A stretch of 64,000 bases of DNA from Niallia sp052318935 (GTDB taxonomy: Bacteria > Bacillota > Bacilli > Bacillales > Cytobacillaceae). The stretch lies in NCBI GenBank assembly GCA_052318935.1, contig JBQRKO010000002.1; one strand, written 5' to 3'. Shown one piece after another: positions 26,870-36,056 of this stretch (within the stretch, counting starts at the first letter, position 1; each line of letters starts with the position of its first letter). The notes under the pieces are model-generated. The model worked only from the letters and a program-made list of their open reading frames with translations. It was not told the origin of the DNA and did no database searches. Both the position numbers and the translations under genes were made by a program.

Positions 26870-28039
26870 TTAAATACCTCTTTTATTTGCAGCAACAGGA
26901 ACTTTTACTTCTTTTGACAAGATAAATCTTCCTATTTGTTTTATTCTCGTATTTTCAAATTTTACAGATGAATAATGAAAATCCTTTGCGGTTAATAAAA
27001 TTGCCTCAATCGCTCTTATCGTAGTAAGATTTTCTTCAAACTTACTATCTTTTGTAAAAAAAACGATTAATTGTTTTTTGGAATGGTTGCTCGTTATTTT
27101 TTCAACATGTATCGTATTAGGCAAAGATGCAGAAAGTCCTAACATTTTTTGATCATTTTGCATATCATAAAAAGCTTTCTCAATGGTGTCATATGAATCA
27201 AACGAAGGAACATAATAAATATTATTAGCTTCGCTTCCAGTATGAAGTAGAAAGTACCCTCTATTCTCCAACTCTTGGTAATGATGCGATCTTATTTCTC
27301 CCCAGTTTCCAAAAATAATCCCAGGTTTATTTTTTGTAAAAAACAATACCTTTTTGGCATCTACAGCATGTAGTTGTTCATTTAATATCGCAGAATAAAA
27401 ATGATCTCCAGCAGATGTAAAGGCAGAAGGCGCTTGTTCTACATTCACTATTACCGCCTTTTTATTGGAATTAAAGGAAATATCGGCATTAATAGGATAG
27501 TACTCCTTTAAATTCCAGCTATCCTCGGATAACTTTTTCATATAATTCTTATATAAGTCAAATTTGTTTGCGTATTGCTGATTATCGACAAGAATACTTA
27601 CAGGTACGACAACTTGTAAGTTTTCATCTGGGATTGGATATGTCAGAACTTCCTTGCCTTTTATATCATCTCCATAAACCGCATTTGTTTCTAACTGAAC
27701 ATCCTTTGTATTCGCAAGATCAAAGGTTGATCCTCGATTTTCTGCTTTTGTCATCTTTTCTTCAGATTGTATTGTTGCCAGATTACGATCTTGCAAAGCA
27801 GATTTTTTTTCACTTGATCTTGTTCCCTCATTCATGATGCTATTTATAATAACAACAAAAAGAAACAATGAGAATATTGTTGCGATAGAAGGCAGCATCC
27901 AGTTTCGGCGCCGATGCTTTTTTTGTTTTGCTATTATTTGCTGATAAACTGTTGTCGGGTGCCGTTCATCCTTTAAGCAAGGAAGTTGTTTTAAAAGGTT
28001 GGTTAGTTGTTCATCGCTCCATTTTGATTGTTTCATCAT
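26870..28039 (-). CDS. rsiX: Anti-sigma-X factor RsiX
   Basis: 389 residues: N-terminal cytoplasmic sigma-binding part (SDEQLTNLLKQLPCLKDERHP), one membrane segment (about 48-66), and a large extracytoplasmic domain. It holds SigX inactive at the membrane. It overlaps the end of sigX by 29 bases, the normal arrangement for an ECF sigma/anti-sigma pair. Location next to resDE matches B. subtilis rsiX. Confidence 0.9.
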   Translation of the reverse strand: MMKQSKWSDEQLTNLLKQLPCLKDERHPTTVYQQIIAKQKKHRRRNWMLPSIATIFSLFLFVVIINSIMNEGTRSSEKKSALQDRNLATIQSEEKMTKAENRGSTFDLANTKDVQLETNAVYGDDIKGKEVLTYPIPDENLQVVVPVSILVDNQQYANKFDLYKNYMKKLSEDSWNLKEYYPINADISFNSNKKAVIVNVEQAPSAFTSAGDHFYSAILNEQLHAVDAKKVLFFTKNKPGIIFGNWGEIRSHHYQELENRGYFLLHTGSEANNIYYVPSFDSYDTIEKAFYDMQNDQKMLGLSASLPNTIHVEKITSNHSKKQLIVFFTKDSKFEENLTTIRAIEAILLTAKDFHYSSVKFENTRIKQIGRFILSKEVKVPVAANKRGI

Positions 28040-28562
28040 CGCTGTCCTCCTCTCTGCTGATTTTCTCCATCTGCTTTCTTAATACTTTTAATGCCCTATG
28101 TTGTGTTGTTTTCACTTTACTTTCTGTCCATCCTAGCGATTCCGCAGTTTCTGCTATAGTGTGTTCTTGAATAAATCGCATGACAATAACTAAACGTTGA
28201 TCAATCGTACATTTTTTTAAAGCTTTATAAATATTCTTCACTTCTTCCGATTGCAGCATTAGTTCATCTGGCAATACATCATCTGCCTTAATTTGCTGTT
28301 TGGACCAATCAAATTTCTCCATCATTCTGCTTTTTATATTTTTATGCTTTCGAAAATGATCGATTGCAACATTACGTGCAATACTGAATAACCATGTTTT
28401 TTCTGAACTTTTCCCTTCAAACCGGTGATACGACTTTAATACACGAATATACACTTCCTGTACTAAGTCTTCCGCTGTTTCTTTATGATTTACCATATAA
28501 AATAAAAATTGAAAAACGTCATGATGATACTTATTATATATTTCATCAAAAACGGAGTTCAT
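28011..28562 (-). CDS. sigX: ECF sigma factor SigX
   Basis: 183 residues. Sigma region 2 (FQFLFYMVNHKETAEDLVQEVYIRVLKSYHRFEGKSS contains the DLVQEVY core) and region 4 HTH (TIAETAESLGWTESKVKTTQHRALKVLR). In B. subtilis it controls cell-envelope modification genes. RBS GGGGAGGG upstream. A matching ECF promoter sits upstream, so autoregulation is likely. Confidence 0.92.
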   Translation of the reverse strand: MNSVFDEIYNKYHHDVFQFLFYMVNHKETAEDLVQEVYIRVLKSYHRFEGKSSEKTWLFSIARNVAIDHFRKHKNIKSRMMEKFDWSKQQIKADDVLPDELMLQSEEVKNIYKALKKCTIDQRLVIVMRFIQEHTIAETAESLGWTESKVKTTQHRALKVLRKQMEKISREEDSDDETIKMER

Positions 28563-28589
28563 CTCTTTCCCTCCCCGTTCATAAAATCA

Positions 28590-28616
28590 GTCGTATTTAA
28601 GGTGCGATTAGTTTCA
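28590..28616 (-). promoter_or_regulatory. Predicted autoregulatory ECF (SigX-type) promoter
   Basis: TGAAAC (28616-28611) and CGAC (28593-28590) on the minus strand with 17 bases between, near the SigX consensus TGTAAC-N17-CGAC. The predicted start leaves roughly 20 bases before the sigX ATG. Confidence 0.6.
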
Positions 28617-28700
28617 TTTTAAAAAAAATAATATAAAAACTTAAGCTCAAGTTAAGCCCAATCCATTCTTTGTTAAGAAAAAACTATTTATATGACCATA

Positions 28701-28749
28701 ATGAACAAAAGCGCAGGCGCCTTGCTCAGCGCCGGAGCTAGACTCTAAA
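28701..28749 (+). repeat. Family D repeat, shortened copy D3
   Basis: About 48 bases joining the two outer ends of repeat D (AAAGCGCAGGCGCCTTGC and CAGCGCCGGAGCTAGA); the central two thirds are missing. Lies between resE and sigX. Confidence 0.6.
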
Positions 28750-28810
28750 CTAGGTTTGAAATTGTATACTTTCTTATCTTTTTAAATAGGCGTAGTTCTT
28801 TCCCTTTTTA

Positions 28811-28862
28811 CCATAATAAAAAGGAAGGGAATGATCATTTCACCTTCCTTTTTATTATGGTA
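28811..28862. terminator. Terminator downstream of resE
   Basis: CCATAATAAAAAGGAAGG pairs with CCTTCCTTTTTATTATGG; near-perfect 18-bp stem with an A/T-rich base, usable in both directions. Confidence 0.8.
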
Positions 28863-28900
28863 AATTGTTTCTCATGAATCAAGAACAATCGGCATTTTCT

Positions 28901-30667
28901 CTAATTATATTCAATATTTCGAGGCAAATAAATAAAAAATGTCGTACCTTGACCGTATTTACTTTGAACAGATAGTTGTCCTTTATGCGCCTCCACGATA
29001 TTCTTTGCAATAGCAAGCCCCAAACCTGTGCCAGAATTTCCTCTTGTTCTTGCTTTGTCCGCTTTGTAAAAACGTTCAAACACAAAAGGCAAGTCTTCTT
29101 CCGAAATGCCAACACCTGTATCTGTTATTTCCCAATATACTCCATTTTCATCCATTTTACATGTAATGCTGACATTTCCTTTAGCTGGAGTATGTCTAAT
29201 ACTATTATCAATGATGTTGGTGAGCACTTGTTCCATGCGGTCAGAATCCATTAAAAAGTACTGTTCTGACTCAATCGTATGAACAGCCAATTCAATCTCT
29301 TTTTCTTTCACAAGCGCATAAAATTTCCTGGCGATCTTTTGTAAAAAGGAACGCAACTCTACCTCTTCTGTTAATAATTCTAGGTGTCCAGCTTCCATTC
29401 GAGCTAAATCTAATAATTCATTAACAAGCCGTCCCATTCTTAATGATTCGTCATAAATTATTTGCGCCATTTCTTTTTTTTCTTCCTCTGACTCTGCAAT
29501 ATTATCGACGATCGCTTCACTGTAGCCTTGCAGCATGCTGATTGGTGTCCGCAATTCATGAGAAACATTGGCAATAAAGTCGATACGCAGCTTATCAAGT
29601 CGCCGTTCTTCGGTCATATCCCTGATCACAGCAATCGCTCCTCTTATATGTTCCTTGTTATATAGAGGACTAACAATAATAACCCAGTATCGTCCTTGTA
29701 TTTTAATTTCATCTAGTTGTTCTTCACCCGTAGTAACAGCTAGATGAAATAAGTCTTTTACTTGTTTCGGAACTTGCTCATGCAGTTTTTGGGTACCCTG
29801 TTCATACTGCCAATCTTGTAAAAATTTTTCTGCAGGTGGATTCGTAATTAAAAGACTGCCATTTTTATTAAATGTGATGACTCCATCAGCCATTCCACTT
29901 AAAATATTTCCCAGCTGTTCCTTTTCTTCGCTTAAAGCATTCATATTAAAATTCAATCGTTTGGCCATTTCATTAAACGCTACGGATAATTCTCCAATTT
30001 CATCTTGGGTCATGATTGGTACTTTCGTATCAAAATTCCCTCTAGATAAATCAAAGGCAGCTTCTCTCATCTTTCGCAATGGCGCTGTAATTCTTGTTAA
30101 TAAGAAAAAAGCAAAAATAGTGGTTAAAATGATGGCAATAACTGCTGCCAATACAATAAATTTTGTCGTCGATTTTTTCGACTCATTTAACACCTCAATA
30201 GATTGATAAATAAAAACAGCTCCAACAGCTTTCCCATTTTCTACAATAGGGACGCTGATAATCACTAATTTATCTTTATGATGATTTTGGGAATCTGTTG
30301 TTACTATTTTTGGTTTATTGTCTGTTAACACTTCTGATAATTTTTTATTTTGCAATAAATAATCGGTGGAAATTTTTTTGGAGTTGCTATTTGGTGATAC
30401 AATCATTTCTTTAGATGCTGTCATAATCGTTGCACCTGTAGATTTATCAAGAAGATTCCAAGCAATTTCTACCCCAAGATTCGAGTCATGCTTTTCCATT
30501 ATGTTTGCCATTTTTGTGGCAGTATTAAGCAATCCTTTTGTGGTCTGATCCGTGTGATATTGCTGAAAATATTCCAGCAACATCACCGTTAAAATAAATA
30601 ATACAATGGAAATAAGCAGTAAAAAAGTAAACCACAGTTTAAATACTACACTTCTCCAAAACATCAT
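28901..30667 (-). CDS. resE: Sensor histidine kinase ResE
   Basis: 588 residues: two membrane helices (about 10-30 and 173-195) around an extracytoplasmic sensor region, HAMP domain (about 195-245), PAS-like domain (ILSGMADGVITFNKNGSLLI), phosphoacceptor FIANVSHELRTPISML, and ATPase with N and G boxes (NIIDNSIRHTP; DTGVGISEEDLPFVFERF; GTGLGLAIAKNI). Responds to oxygen limitation and nitric oxide, phosphorylating ResD. Start overlaps the resD stop (ATGATG around 30664-30667). Confidence 0.95.
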   Translation of the reverse strand: MMFWRSVVFKLWFTFLLLISIVLFILTVMLLEYFQQYHTDQTTKGLLNTATKMANIMEKHDSNLGVEIAWNLLDKSTGATIMTASKEMIVSPNSNSKKISTDYLLQNKKLSEVLTDNKPKIVTTDSQNHHKDKLVIISVPIVENGKAVGAVFIYQSIEVLNESKKSTTKFIVLAAVIAIILTTIFAFFLLTRITAPLRKMREAAFDLSRGNFDTKVPIMTQDEIGELSVAFNEMAKRLNFNMNALSEEKEQLGNILSGMADGVITFNKNGSLLITNPPAEKFLQDWQYEQGTQKLHEQVPKQVKDLFHLAVTTGEEQLDEIKIQGRYWVIIVSPLYNKEHIRGAIAVIRDMTEERRLDKLRIDFIANVSHELRTPISMLQGYSEAIVDNIAESEEEKKEMAQIIYDESLRMGRLVNELLDLARMEAGHLELLTEEVELRSFLQKIARKFYALVKEKEIELAVHTIESEQYFLMDSDRMEQVLTNIIDNSIRHTPAKGNVSITCKMDENGVYWEITDTGVGISEEDLPFVFERFYKADKARTRGNSGTGLGLAIAKNIVEAHKGQLSVQSKYGQGTTFFIYLPRNIEYN

Positions 30668-31380
30668 CCATTGTTAACCTCAAACTTATACCCTACTCCC
30701 CAAACTGTTACTATCATAGCTGCCGCCTCTTCTGATACTTTGTTTAATTTTTCTCTTAAACGTTTAACATGTGTATCAACTGTTCGTAAATCACCAAAAA
30801 ACTCATAATGCCAAACTTCTTTTAGTAATAACTCTCTATCAAAAACTTTATCTGGTGATTTTGCTAAAAAGAAAAGAAGTTCATATTCTTTTGGTGTTAA
30901 GCTTACTTCTTTTCCATCTGCCAATACTCGATGTGCATCATGATCAATCGTTAATGATGGAAACACAATAACGTCTTTAGAAGCATTATCATTTTGGACA
31001 AAAGTAGCAGTTGTTGATCTTCTCAGTAATGCCTTGACTCTTAAAACAACTTCCCTTGGACTAAAAGGTTTCACAATATAATCGTCTGTACCTGCTTCAA
31101 AACCTTGTACTCGATTAATTTCCTCCCCTTTAGCCGTTAACATGATAACAGGTGTTGCTTTTTTCTCTCTTAATTCCTTGCATACTTCCATTCCATCTTT
31201 TCCAGGCATCATTAAATCAAGGAGTATTACATCATATTCTGACTCGAACGCCTTCGCTAAGGCGCTGTCTCCATCTTCCGCTTCCTCTACAATAAAGTCT
31301 TCTCTTTCTAAATACATTTTTAACAATCGTCTAATTCTTTCTTCATCATCGACTACTAAAATTTTTATTTCTTTCTCCAT
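30664..31380 (-). CDS. resD: Response regulator ResD
   Basis: OmpR/PhoB-type regulator of about 238 residues. Receiver domain with DD pocket (VVDDEE), phosphoacceptor Asp about 55 (LLDLMMPG), and conserved Lys (DDYIVKPFSP); C-terminal winged helix (LTPKEYELLFFLAKSPDKVF, RTVDTHVKRLREKL). Activates respiration and anaerobic genes and, in B. subtilis, the resABC operon. Start at ATG 31380 has AGGAGG eight bases upstream; ATG 31383 is also possible. Confidence 0.95.
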   Translation of the reverse strand: MEKEIKILVVDDEERIRRLLKMYLEREDFIVEEAEDGDSALAKAFESEYDVILLDLMMPGKDGMEVCKELREKKATPVIMLTAKGEEINRVQGFEAGTDDYIVKPFSPREVVLRVKALLRRSTTATFVQNDNASKDVIVFPSLTIDHDAHRVLADGKEVSLTPKEYELLFFLAKSPDKVFDRELLLKEVWHYEFFGDLRTVDTHVKRLREKLNKVSEEAAAMIVTVWGVGYKFEVNNG

Positions 31381-31496
31381 CATCAAGACCTCCTATACAA
31401 AAAACCTATCTCTAAAATAGATATATGTTTAATGATCCAAGTAGCTTTTTATCCATCATACTAAAAAGGCTTATTGATTTCAGCAATCCTTTATAT

Positions 31497-32241
31497 TTAA
31501 GCATAGGAATGCAAGCCAACCATTAACAAATTTACTACGATTAAATTAAACATGATAATAATAAAACCGATAACAGCAAGCCATGCAGATTTTTTCCCTT
31601 GCCAATCCTTCGTTTCTTAAATGAAGGAAAGCGGCATAAAATAACCATGTAATAAGAGCCCCTACTTCCTTTGGGTCCCAATTCAAAAATCTTGACCAAG
31701 CAATTTGTGCCCAAATCATCGCAAATATTAACGCACCTAATGTAAAAACCGGAAAACCAATCAAAAAGGAGCGGTAATTGATTTCATGTAGAAGCTCTAA
31801 AGATACATTTTTAACGACAAGCTTTAATACTGCACCAATCCTTTTTTTTGAATATCCATCGCAATAGTATACATATGATGCATCCTGCTAGGAAAGATAA
31901 CAAGACACTGTTTAATTTATTGCTATTTAACGATGCAGGAACCGCCACGATTGGGTTTTTATCTCCGTTTTCGACTATCTGATTGTCATTTGGTCCAATG
32001 AAGACTGGCAAATGGTACTCCATTTCATTTCTTTGACCATCTTTTCCAATCCAATAAATGGTTTCTTTATAATCGATAGCAGAAAAAATAATCGATAAAA
32101 AATGAACCCAAGTACGGAACAAAATAAGAGAATGATCCCTTCTATTCCTCTTGTACATTTACTCGACTTTTTTTCATTTGTTGCTTTAATTAAATAGAGG
32201 AGGAAAGCGGCATATAAAAAATTACTGCTGATGCTTACCAT
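31497..32241 (-). pseudogene. resC: resC (cytochrome c synthesis protein CcsA/ResC), decayed
   Basis: Fragments of ResC lie in order but in changing frames: N-terminus MVSISSNFLYAAFLLYLI behind GGAGGGAGAAG; then TRGIEGIILLFCSVLGFIF; IDYKETIYWIGKDGQR and EYHLPVFIGP; NYRSFLIGFPVFTLG, WAQIAWSRFLNWDPKEV; and finally SAWLAVIGF to the stop. Frames change near 32098 (T-run), near 31845 (A8 run) and near 31605 (extra T). About 150 residues are missing after residue 18, and the haem-motif Trp after DPKEV is Gly. A normal ResC is about 390 residues. With deletion plus several shifts, sequencing error is unlikely to explain it. Confidence 0.88.
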
Positions 32242-33868
32242 CTTCTCCCTCCTCTCCATAGCCGTTTTTTTGATAAGTAATCGTATTATCAGAAAGAAGA
32301 TCTATTTTATCACCAAATAGATGGGATAATTCCCGTTTTAATGCAAACCAATTTTTATTTGTATGGGCTGCCACCCAAATTTCATTATTTCGCCATTGCA
32401 TCCAAACTCTGCGATGATTCCAATAAGAACCTTGTATCACACCAACCATAAATATAATTCCGCCGACAAAAAGAATCGGCAGCATCGGGTCTTTTCGCAC
32501 CGTTAAAGCTGAAACATTTTTTGTTTGCACATCATCTAACACTAATTTCCACTGATTGCTTGCATTTGATTCTATTGTTTGATTTAGTGTAGCAAATGAT
32601 CGTTCTTTTTCCTTGCTTTTTGCTGAGCTAATTTCAAAAATAAAAGCAGGATTATTTGGAATCTTTGATTTAGTTGTTGGTTTTCCGCCTTTATCAAACT
32701 GAACATCAGGGTAGTATTCCAACATTTTGACATGTAAACCGTTCTTTAATGTGTAGCTGCTGTTTGGATTATTTACATGAATCAGGATGGTGTCGAGTTT
32801 TGTTTTTGATTGCTTATCGATGATTTTATATTGAACCTTGGAGACTTCATTTAGTTTAAAATCTCCTTGATAAATGGCATAGCCAGCGAATTTTAACGGG
32901 TTATTTACTTTAATATTGGCTTCTTTTAATTTTATTTGGGAAGTTTTTTCTCCTGCAATAGCGTTTGGACTAGCTTGAAGCAATGTTACATTCGTTTGAA
33001 AGTTTTTTGCTATCACAGTCCTATTTTCTAATGCTTGCTGAAAGACCTTATCTTCTTTGTTTTTATCATATACTTCTAATATAAATTGATTATTTGTTAA
33101 ATAGTATAAACCGTTTGTGCCTGGAATTTGTTTAGTTTGTTCTTCCCGTATCCACATCACTTCATTAATATATAATCCAGGTATAAACCGCAGCATCGCC
33201 CCACATAAAAAAATAAGTAATCCAAGGTGGTTAATATAAGGACCCCATCTTGAAAACCGCCCTTTTTCTGCCAATAAATGCTGCTTCTCCTTTTTCACAT
33301 GATATCGTAATTGATGGAGTTTCTTCTCTAATTCCTTATCATTGTCCATAGCAGGCAATTGGAAAAAAATACGCTGATTATAATAAAAACTTTCGTGTTT
33401 ACCTACTCTCTGATGCTTTAACGCACGATATAATGGAAAAAACCTGTCAATACTTGCGATTACTAATGAAAAGCTTAAACAAATAATAAGAAGTAGATAC
33501 CACCAAGATTGATACAAATTAGCAAATCCTATACTATAATATACACTGCCAAACCAGCCGTATGTATCAGAATAATAATCATATGAGGAAATCTCCGTTG
33601 GAATATACATTTCCTGCGGCAATATTGTTCCTATAATGGATGCAAGCAACAGGAGGAAAATAAAGCATACCCCTACTTTAACAGAAGAAAAAAAATTCCA
33701 AACTTTATCAATGATATTTTTATTATACGTTTGCGAGCGGCGGGGAGTGCCTTCATACCTCATATCAATCTTGCCTGCATCTACTTCTTGTAAAACTCTT
33801 CCACAACTTACACATAACTTTGTTCCTAAAGGATTTTTATGTCCACATTGACAATTTACAGTATTCAT
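32222..33868 (-). CDS. resB: Cytochrome c biogenesis protein ResB
   Basis: 548 residues, normal length. N-terminal zinc-ribbon-like CQCGHKNPLGTKLCVSCGR, three membrane helices in the first half (near IWNFFSSVKVGVCFIFLLLL region, SWWYLLLIICLSFSLVI, and YINHLGLLIFLCGAMLRF), a large extracytoplasmic domain, and a last helix (LPILFVGGIIFMVGVIQG). It is the System II partner of ResC, moving haem to apocytochrome c. ATG 33868 behind AGGTGG is preferred over GTG 33880, and matches the MKQVKCECGH start of B. subtilis. Its required partner resC is broken here. Confidence 0.93.
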   Translation of the reverse strand: MNTVNCQCGHKNPLGTKLCVSCGRVLQEVDAGKIDMRYEGTPRRSQTYNKNIIDKVWNFFSSVKVGVCFIFLLLLASIIGTILPQEMYIPTEISSYDYYSDTYGWFGSVYYSIGFANLYQSWWYLLLIICLSFSLVIASIDRFFPLYRALKHQRVGKHESFYYNQRIFFQLPAMDNDKELEKKLHQLRYHVKKEKQHLLAEKGRFSRWGPYINHLGLLIFLCGAMLRFIPGLYINEVMWIREEQTKQIPGTNGLYYLTNNQFILEVYDKNKEDKVFQQALENRTVIAKNFQTNVTLLQASPNAIAGEKTSQIKLKEANIKVNNPLKFAGYAIYQGDFKLNEVSKVQYKIIDKQSKTKLDTILIHVNNPNSSYTLKNGLHVKMLEYYPDVQFDKGGKPTTKSKIPNNPAFIFEISSAKSKEKERSFATLNQTIESNASNQWKLVLDDVQTKNVSALTVRKDPMLPILFVGGIIFMVGVIQGSYWNHRRVWMQWRNNEIWVAAHTNKNWFALKRELSHLFGDKIDLLSDNTITYQKNGYGEEGEDGKHQQ

Positions 33869-33887
33869 ATGTATGTCCACCTAAAGA

Positions 33888-34412
33888 TCAAGGTTTTATT
33901 TTCCTCATCAATTCTTGAATCTTGCTTTCTGTTAGTTCTCCTGTGTATATATCGATAATAAATCCTTCCTTATCAATTAAAAATGTCACTGGAAGTGGAT
34001 TTATTCTATACGCTTCCTGAACTAGCTCTTCAGAATCAATCATAATCGGAAAAGTTAAGTCATATTGTTCTATAAATCTATTAACAACAAATGAAGATTC
34101 TCCAACGTTTACAGATAATACTTGTACATCTTTACTTTTATCTCGTGTATATAGTTCATTGATAGTCGGTATCTCGTTTTCACAAGGTTTGCACCAAGTA
34201 GCCCAAAAGTTCAAAAATACCCCTTGCCCTTTATAGTTTGAAAGTTTTTGTTGCTCCCCATTTTGATCCAAAAGCACAAAATCAGGAGCTTTTTGGCCAA
34301 TTTGAACTTTTTCAGCTTGTTTCGCTGTTATACTCTCGTAAATAGTGTAGGCAGAAGCAACTATTAACAGCAATAAAATAATCACTCGAAGCAGTAACCG
34401 TTTCTTTTTCAT
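33888..34412 (-). CDS. resA: Thiol-disulfide oxidoreductase ResA
   Basis: 174 residues: single N-terminal membrane anchor (about 8-25), then a thioredoxin-like fold facing outward with active site WATWCKPC (Cys 74 and 77) and the cis-Pro loop PLPVTFLID. It reduces the haem-binding cysteines of apocytochrome c. The start at ATG 34412 follows GGGGGATGAC; the frame extends six codons upstream. First gene of resABC; promoter lies in or beyond repeat D4. Confidence 0.93.
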   Translation of the reverse strand: MKKKRLLLRVIILLLLIVASAYTIYESITAKQAEKVQIGQKAPDFVLLDQNGEQQKLSNYKGQGVFLNFWATWCKPCENEIPTINELYTRDKSKDVQVLSVNVGESSFVVNRFIEQYDLTFPIMIDSEELVQEAYRINPLPVTFLIDKEGFIIDIYTGELTESKIQELMRKIKP

Positions 34413-34426
34413 GTCATCCCCCTGGA

Positions 34427-34558
34427 ACAAAAGCGTAAGCGCCTTGAACAGCTCTGAAGAAAAATGTTCTCTTGACTCAAAAAGTGTTTTTTACTTTTAG
34501 AGGGAAGAGGTTATCTTTCACAGTGGCTAGGCACCGGAGCTAGCCACTCACCTAGCTC
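34427..34558 (+). repeat. Family D structured repeat, copy D4
   Basis: Begins AAAAGCGTAAGCGCCTTG and ends AGGCACCGGAGCTAG. Variant interior CTCTTGACTC with GAGGGAAGAGG, pairing as in D5. It fills much of the 268-base gap upstream of resA. Confidence 0.75.
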
Positions 34559-34680
34559 GACTCATTTAAATGATGGAAAGACAAGTAACTTCTGCCACTA
34601 TTATACCATTTATATGTTGTAGATATTGTAATCGCAAACAGGCATTCTGTGAAAGTTTTATGAATTTTTTAAATTATTCC

Positions 34681-35406
34681 CTATTTTTTCTTATTTGCCT
34701 CTGTCCGAAGTAACTTCACTTCATGCGCCGTCAGTTCTCTAGCATCTCCTGGTTGTAATCCGTTTAAATTTAAAAAAGCATATCTTTCCCGTTTTAACTT
34801 CATTACAGGCGTTCCAATCGCTTCAAACATCCTTCTCACTTGTCGATTTCTGCCTTCATGAATTTTCAGCTCAATAATAGACGTTCCTTTTTTCTTATCT
34901 AACGATAAAAGTTTTACTTTTGCAGGTGCCGTTTTCCCATCTTCCAAAACAATTCCTCTTTCTAATTGCTTTAACTTTTCTCTGGCAGGAATTCCTTTTA
35001 CTTTTGCAACATATACTTTTTCGATTTCACCCTTAGGATGCATCATTAAATTAGCAAATTCTCCGTCATTTGTTAATAATATTAATCCCGATGTATCGTA
35101 ATCAAGGCGGCCAACTGGATAAATTCTTGCTTCCATTTCAGAAAAGAAATCTGTTACTACTTTTCTTCCTTTATCATCATTAACACTCGAAATAACTCCT
35201 CTTGGTTTATACAGAATAAAATAGACAGGCTCTTCTCTTTCAACTGGTATTCCGTTCACTTCTACTTTATCAGAAGGAGTTACTTTTACCCCTAATTCTT
35301 TAACAATCACACCGTTCACTTTTACTTTTCCATCCAGTATTAATTCTTCTGCTTTTCTTCTTGATGCAATTCCTGCATGTGCAATTACTTTTTGTAACCT
35401 TTCCAT
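34681..35406 (-). CDS. rluB: 23S rRNA pseudouridine synthase RluB
   Basis: 241 residues. N-terminal S4 RNA-binding domain (MERLQKVIAHAGIASRRKAEEL), then RsuA/RluB-type catalytic domain with catalytic Asp in YPVGRLDYDTSGLILLTNDG and the ending INEGRNRQVRRMFE-like HEGRNRQVRRMFEAIG. It modifies helix 89-93 region uridine of 23S rRNA. Located between spmB and resA as in B. subtilis. Confidence 0.94.
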   Translation of the reverse strand: MERLQKVIAHAGIASRRKAEELILDGKVKVNGVIVKELGVKVTPSDKVEVNGIPVEREEPVYFILYKPRGVISSVNDDKGRKVVTDFFSEMEARIYPVGRLDYDTSGLILLTNDGEFANLMMHPKGEIEKVYVAKVKGIPAREKLKQLERGIVLEDGKTAPAKVKLLSLDKKKGTSIIELKIHEGRNRQVRRMFEAIGTPVMKLKRERYAFLNLNGLQPGDARELTAHEVKLLRTEANKKK

Positions 35407-35458
35407 CTATGTCACCTCTAAATTTTCTTTGTTTTGAGTCATTCTTTATTTATTAATT

Positions 35459-35606
35459 GGCTACTCTGAAAAAAGGGTTCCGCAGGTTGAATACACTTCG
35501 CTTTCCGCGGGCGAGCGCCGAGCCGCTTCGTCGCTTTGCTCCTGCAGGGTCTGTCTGTCTCGCTTTCCCACAGGAGTCTTCGTGTATTCAACCTGCTCTC
35601 TGCTAT
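35459..35606 (-). repeat. Repeat related to the A/B core (family C)
   Basis: GCAGGTTGAATACAC (about 35481) and GTGTATTCAACCTGC (about 35583) form the outer stem around a core like that of family B on the opposite strand (TTTCCGCGGGCGAGC, CTCCTGCAGGGTCTG, TCCCACAGGAGTC). The element start GGCTACTCTG is weak and no target duplication is recognised. Confidence 0.6.
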
Positions 35607-35694
35607 AAATAGTGGAAGCTGCTTCTTTTCATGTGCCATGGTGCAAGTTTTGTTGCATGAGTGTCCACCCTGAAAATAAGCACTTTTAAATGGG

Positions 35695-35856
35695 GTTTTC
35701 CGAAGCTTATCGCTCGATTTCCACGGAGCGAGCGCCGAGCCTCCTCGTCGCTTTGCTCCTGAAGGGTCTCGCCTGTCTCGCTAATCCCGCAGGAGTCTCA
35801 CGCCTTCCGCTCCAATCAACAAAGCATCAAAATCAACAATTAGCTTTAACACAGCC
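35695..35856 (-). repeat. Family A element, left-truncated copy A5
   Basis: Right end AATTAGCTTTAACACAGCC and the core (CGCTCGATTTCCACGGAGC ... CCGCAGGAGTCTCACG) match A3 closely, but the left terminal repeat is absent. The following TTTAATTA would be the right target duplication. It adjoins the family C repeat, so later rearrangement is probable. Confidence 0.7.
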
Positions 35857-35975
35857 TTTAATTAAGTAAGCTTATGCCTTATGGCTACCTTAAATCGTTT
35901 GAATAAAAAACAAATAATATCATTACCCTTTTGAATTATGACATAAATTAATGAATTTTCAAAGAAAGTCTTAAA

Positions 35976-36006
35976 ATAAAAAAACACTACTGTGTTAGTA
36001 GTGTTG
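35976..36006 (-). terminator. Terminator of dacB-spmA-spmB
   Basis: AACACTACT / AGTAGTGTT with a five-base loop and a minus-strand T-run (A-run 35974-35984). Confidence 0.8.
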
Positions 36007-36056
36007 CCAAAAAACGATCATTTGGAGTTGAATTTTGTTTGTAATTTAGGTAAAGA

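Noticed and set aside
27568..27837. 89-codon plus-strand frame
   Set aside because: Antisense shadow of rsiX without start signals.
31546..32259. Treating the resC frames as three separate small genes
   Set aside because: They align consecutively with one ResC protein in shifting frames, so they are parts of one broken gene.
35439..35639. 66-codon minus-strand frame behind rluB
   Set aside because: Lies in repeat C; the same kind of frame appears in every B/C copy (for example 26541-26771, 48035-48319, 49781-50041).
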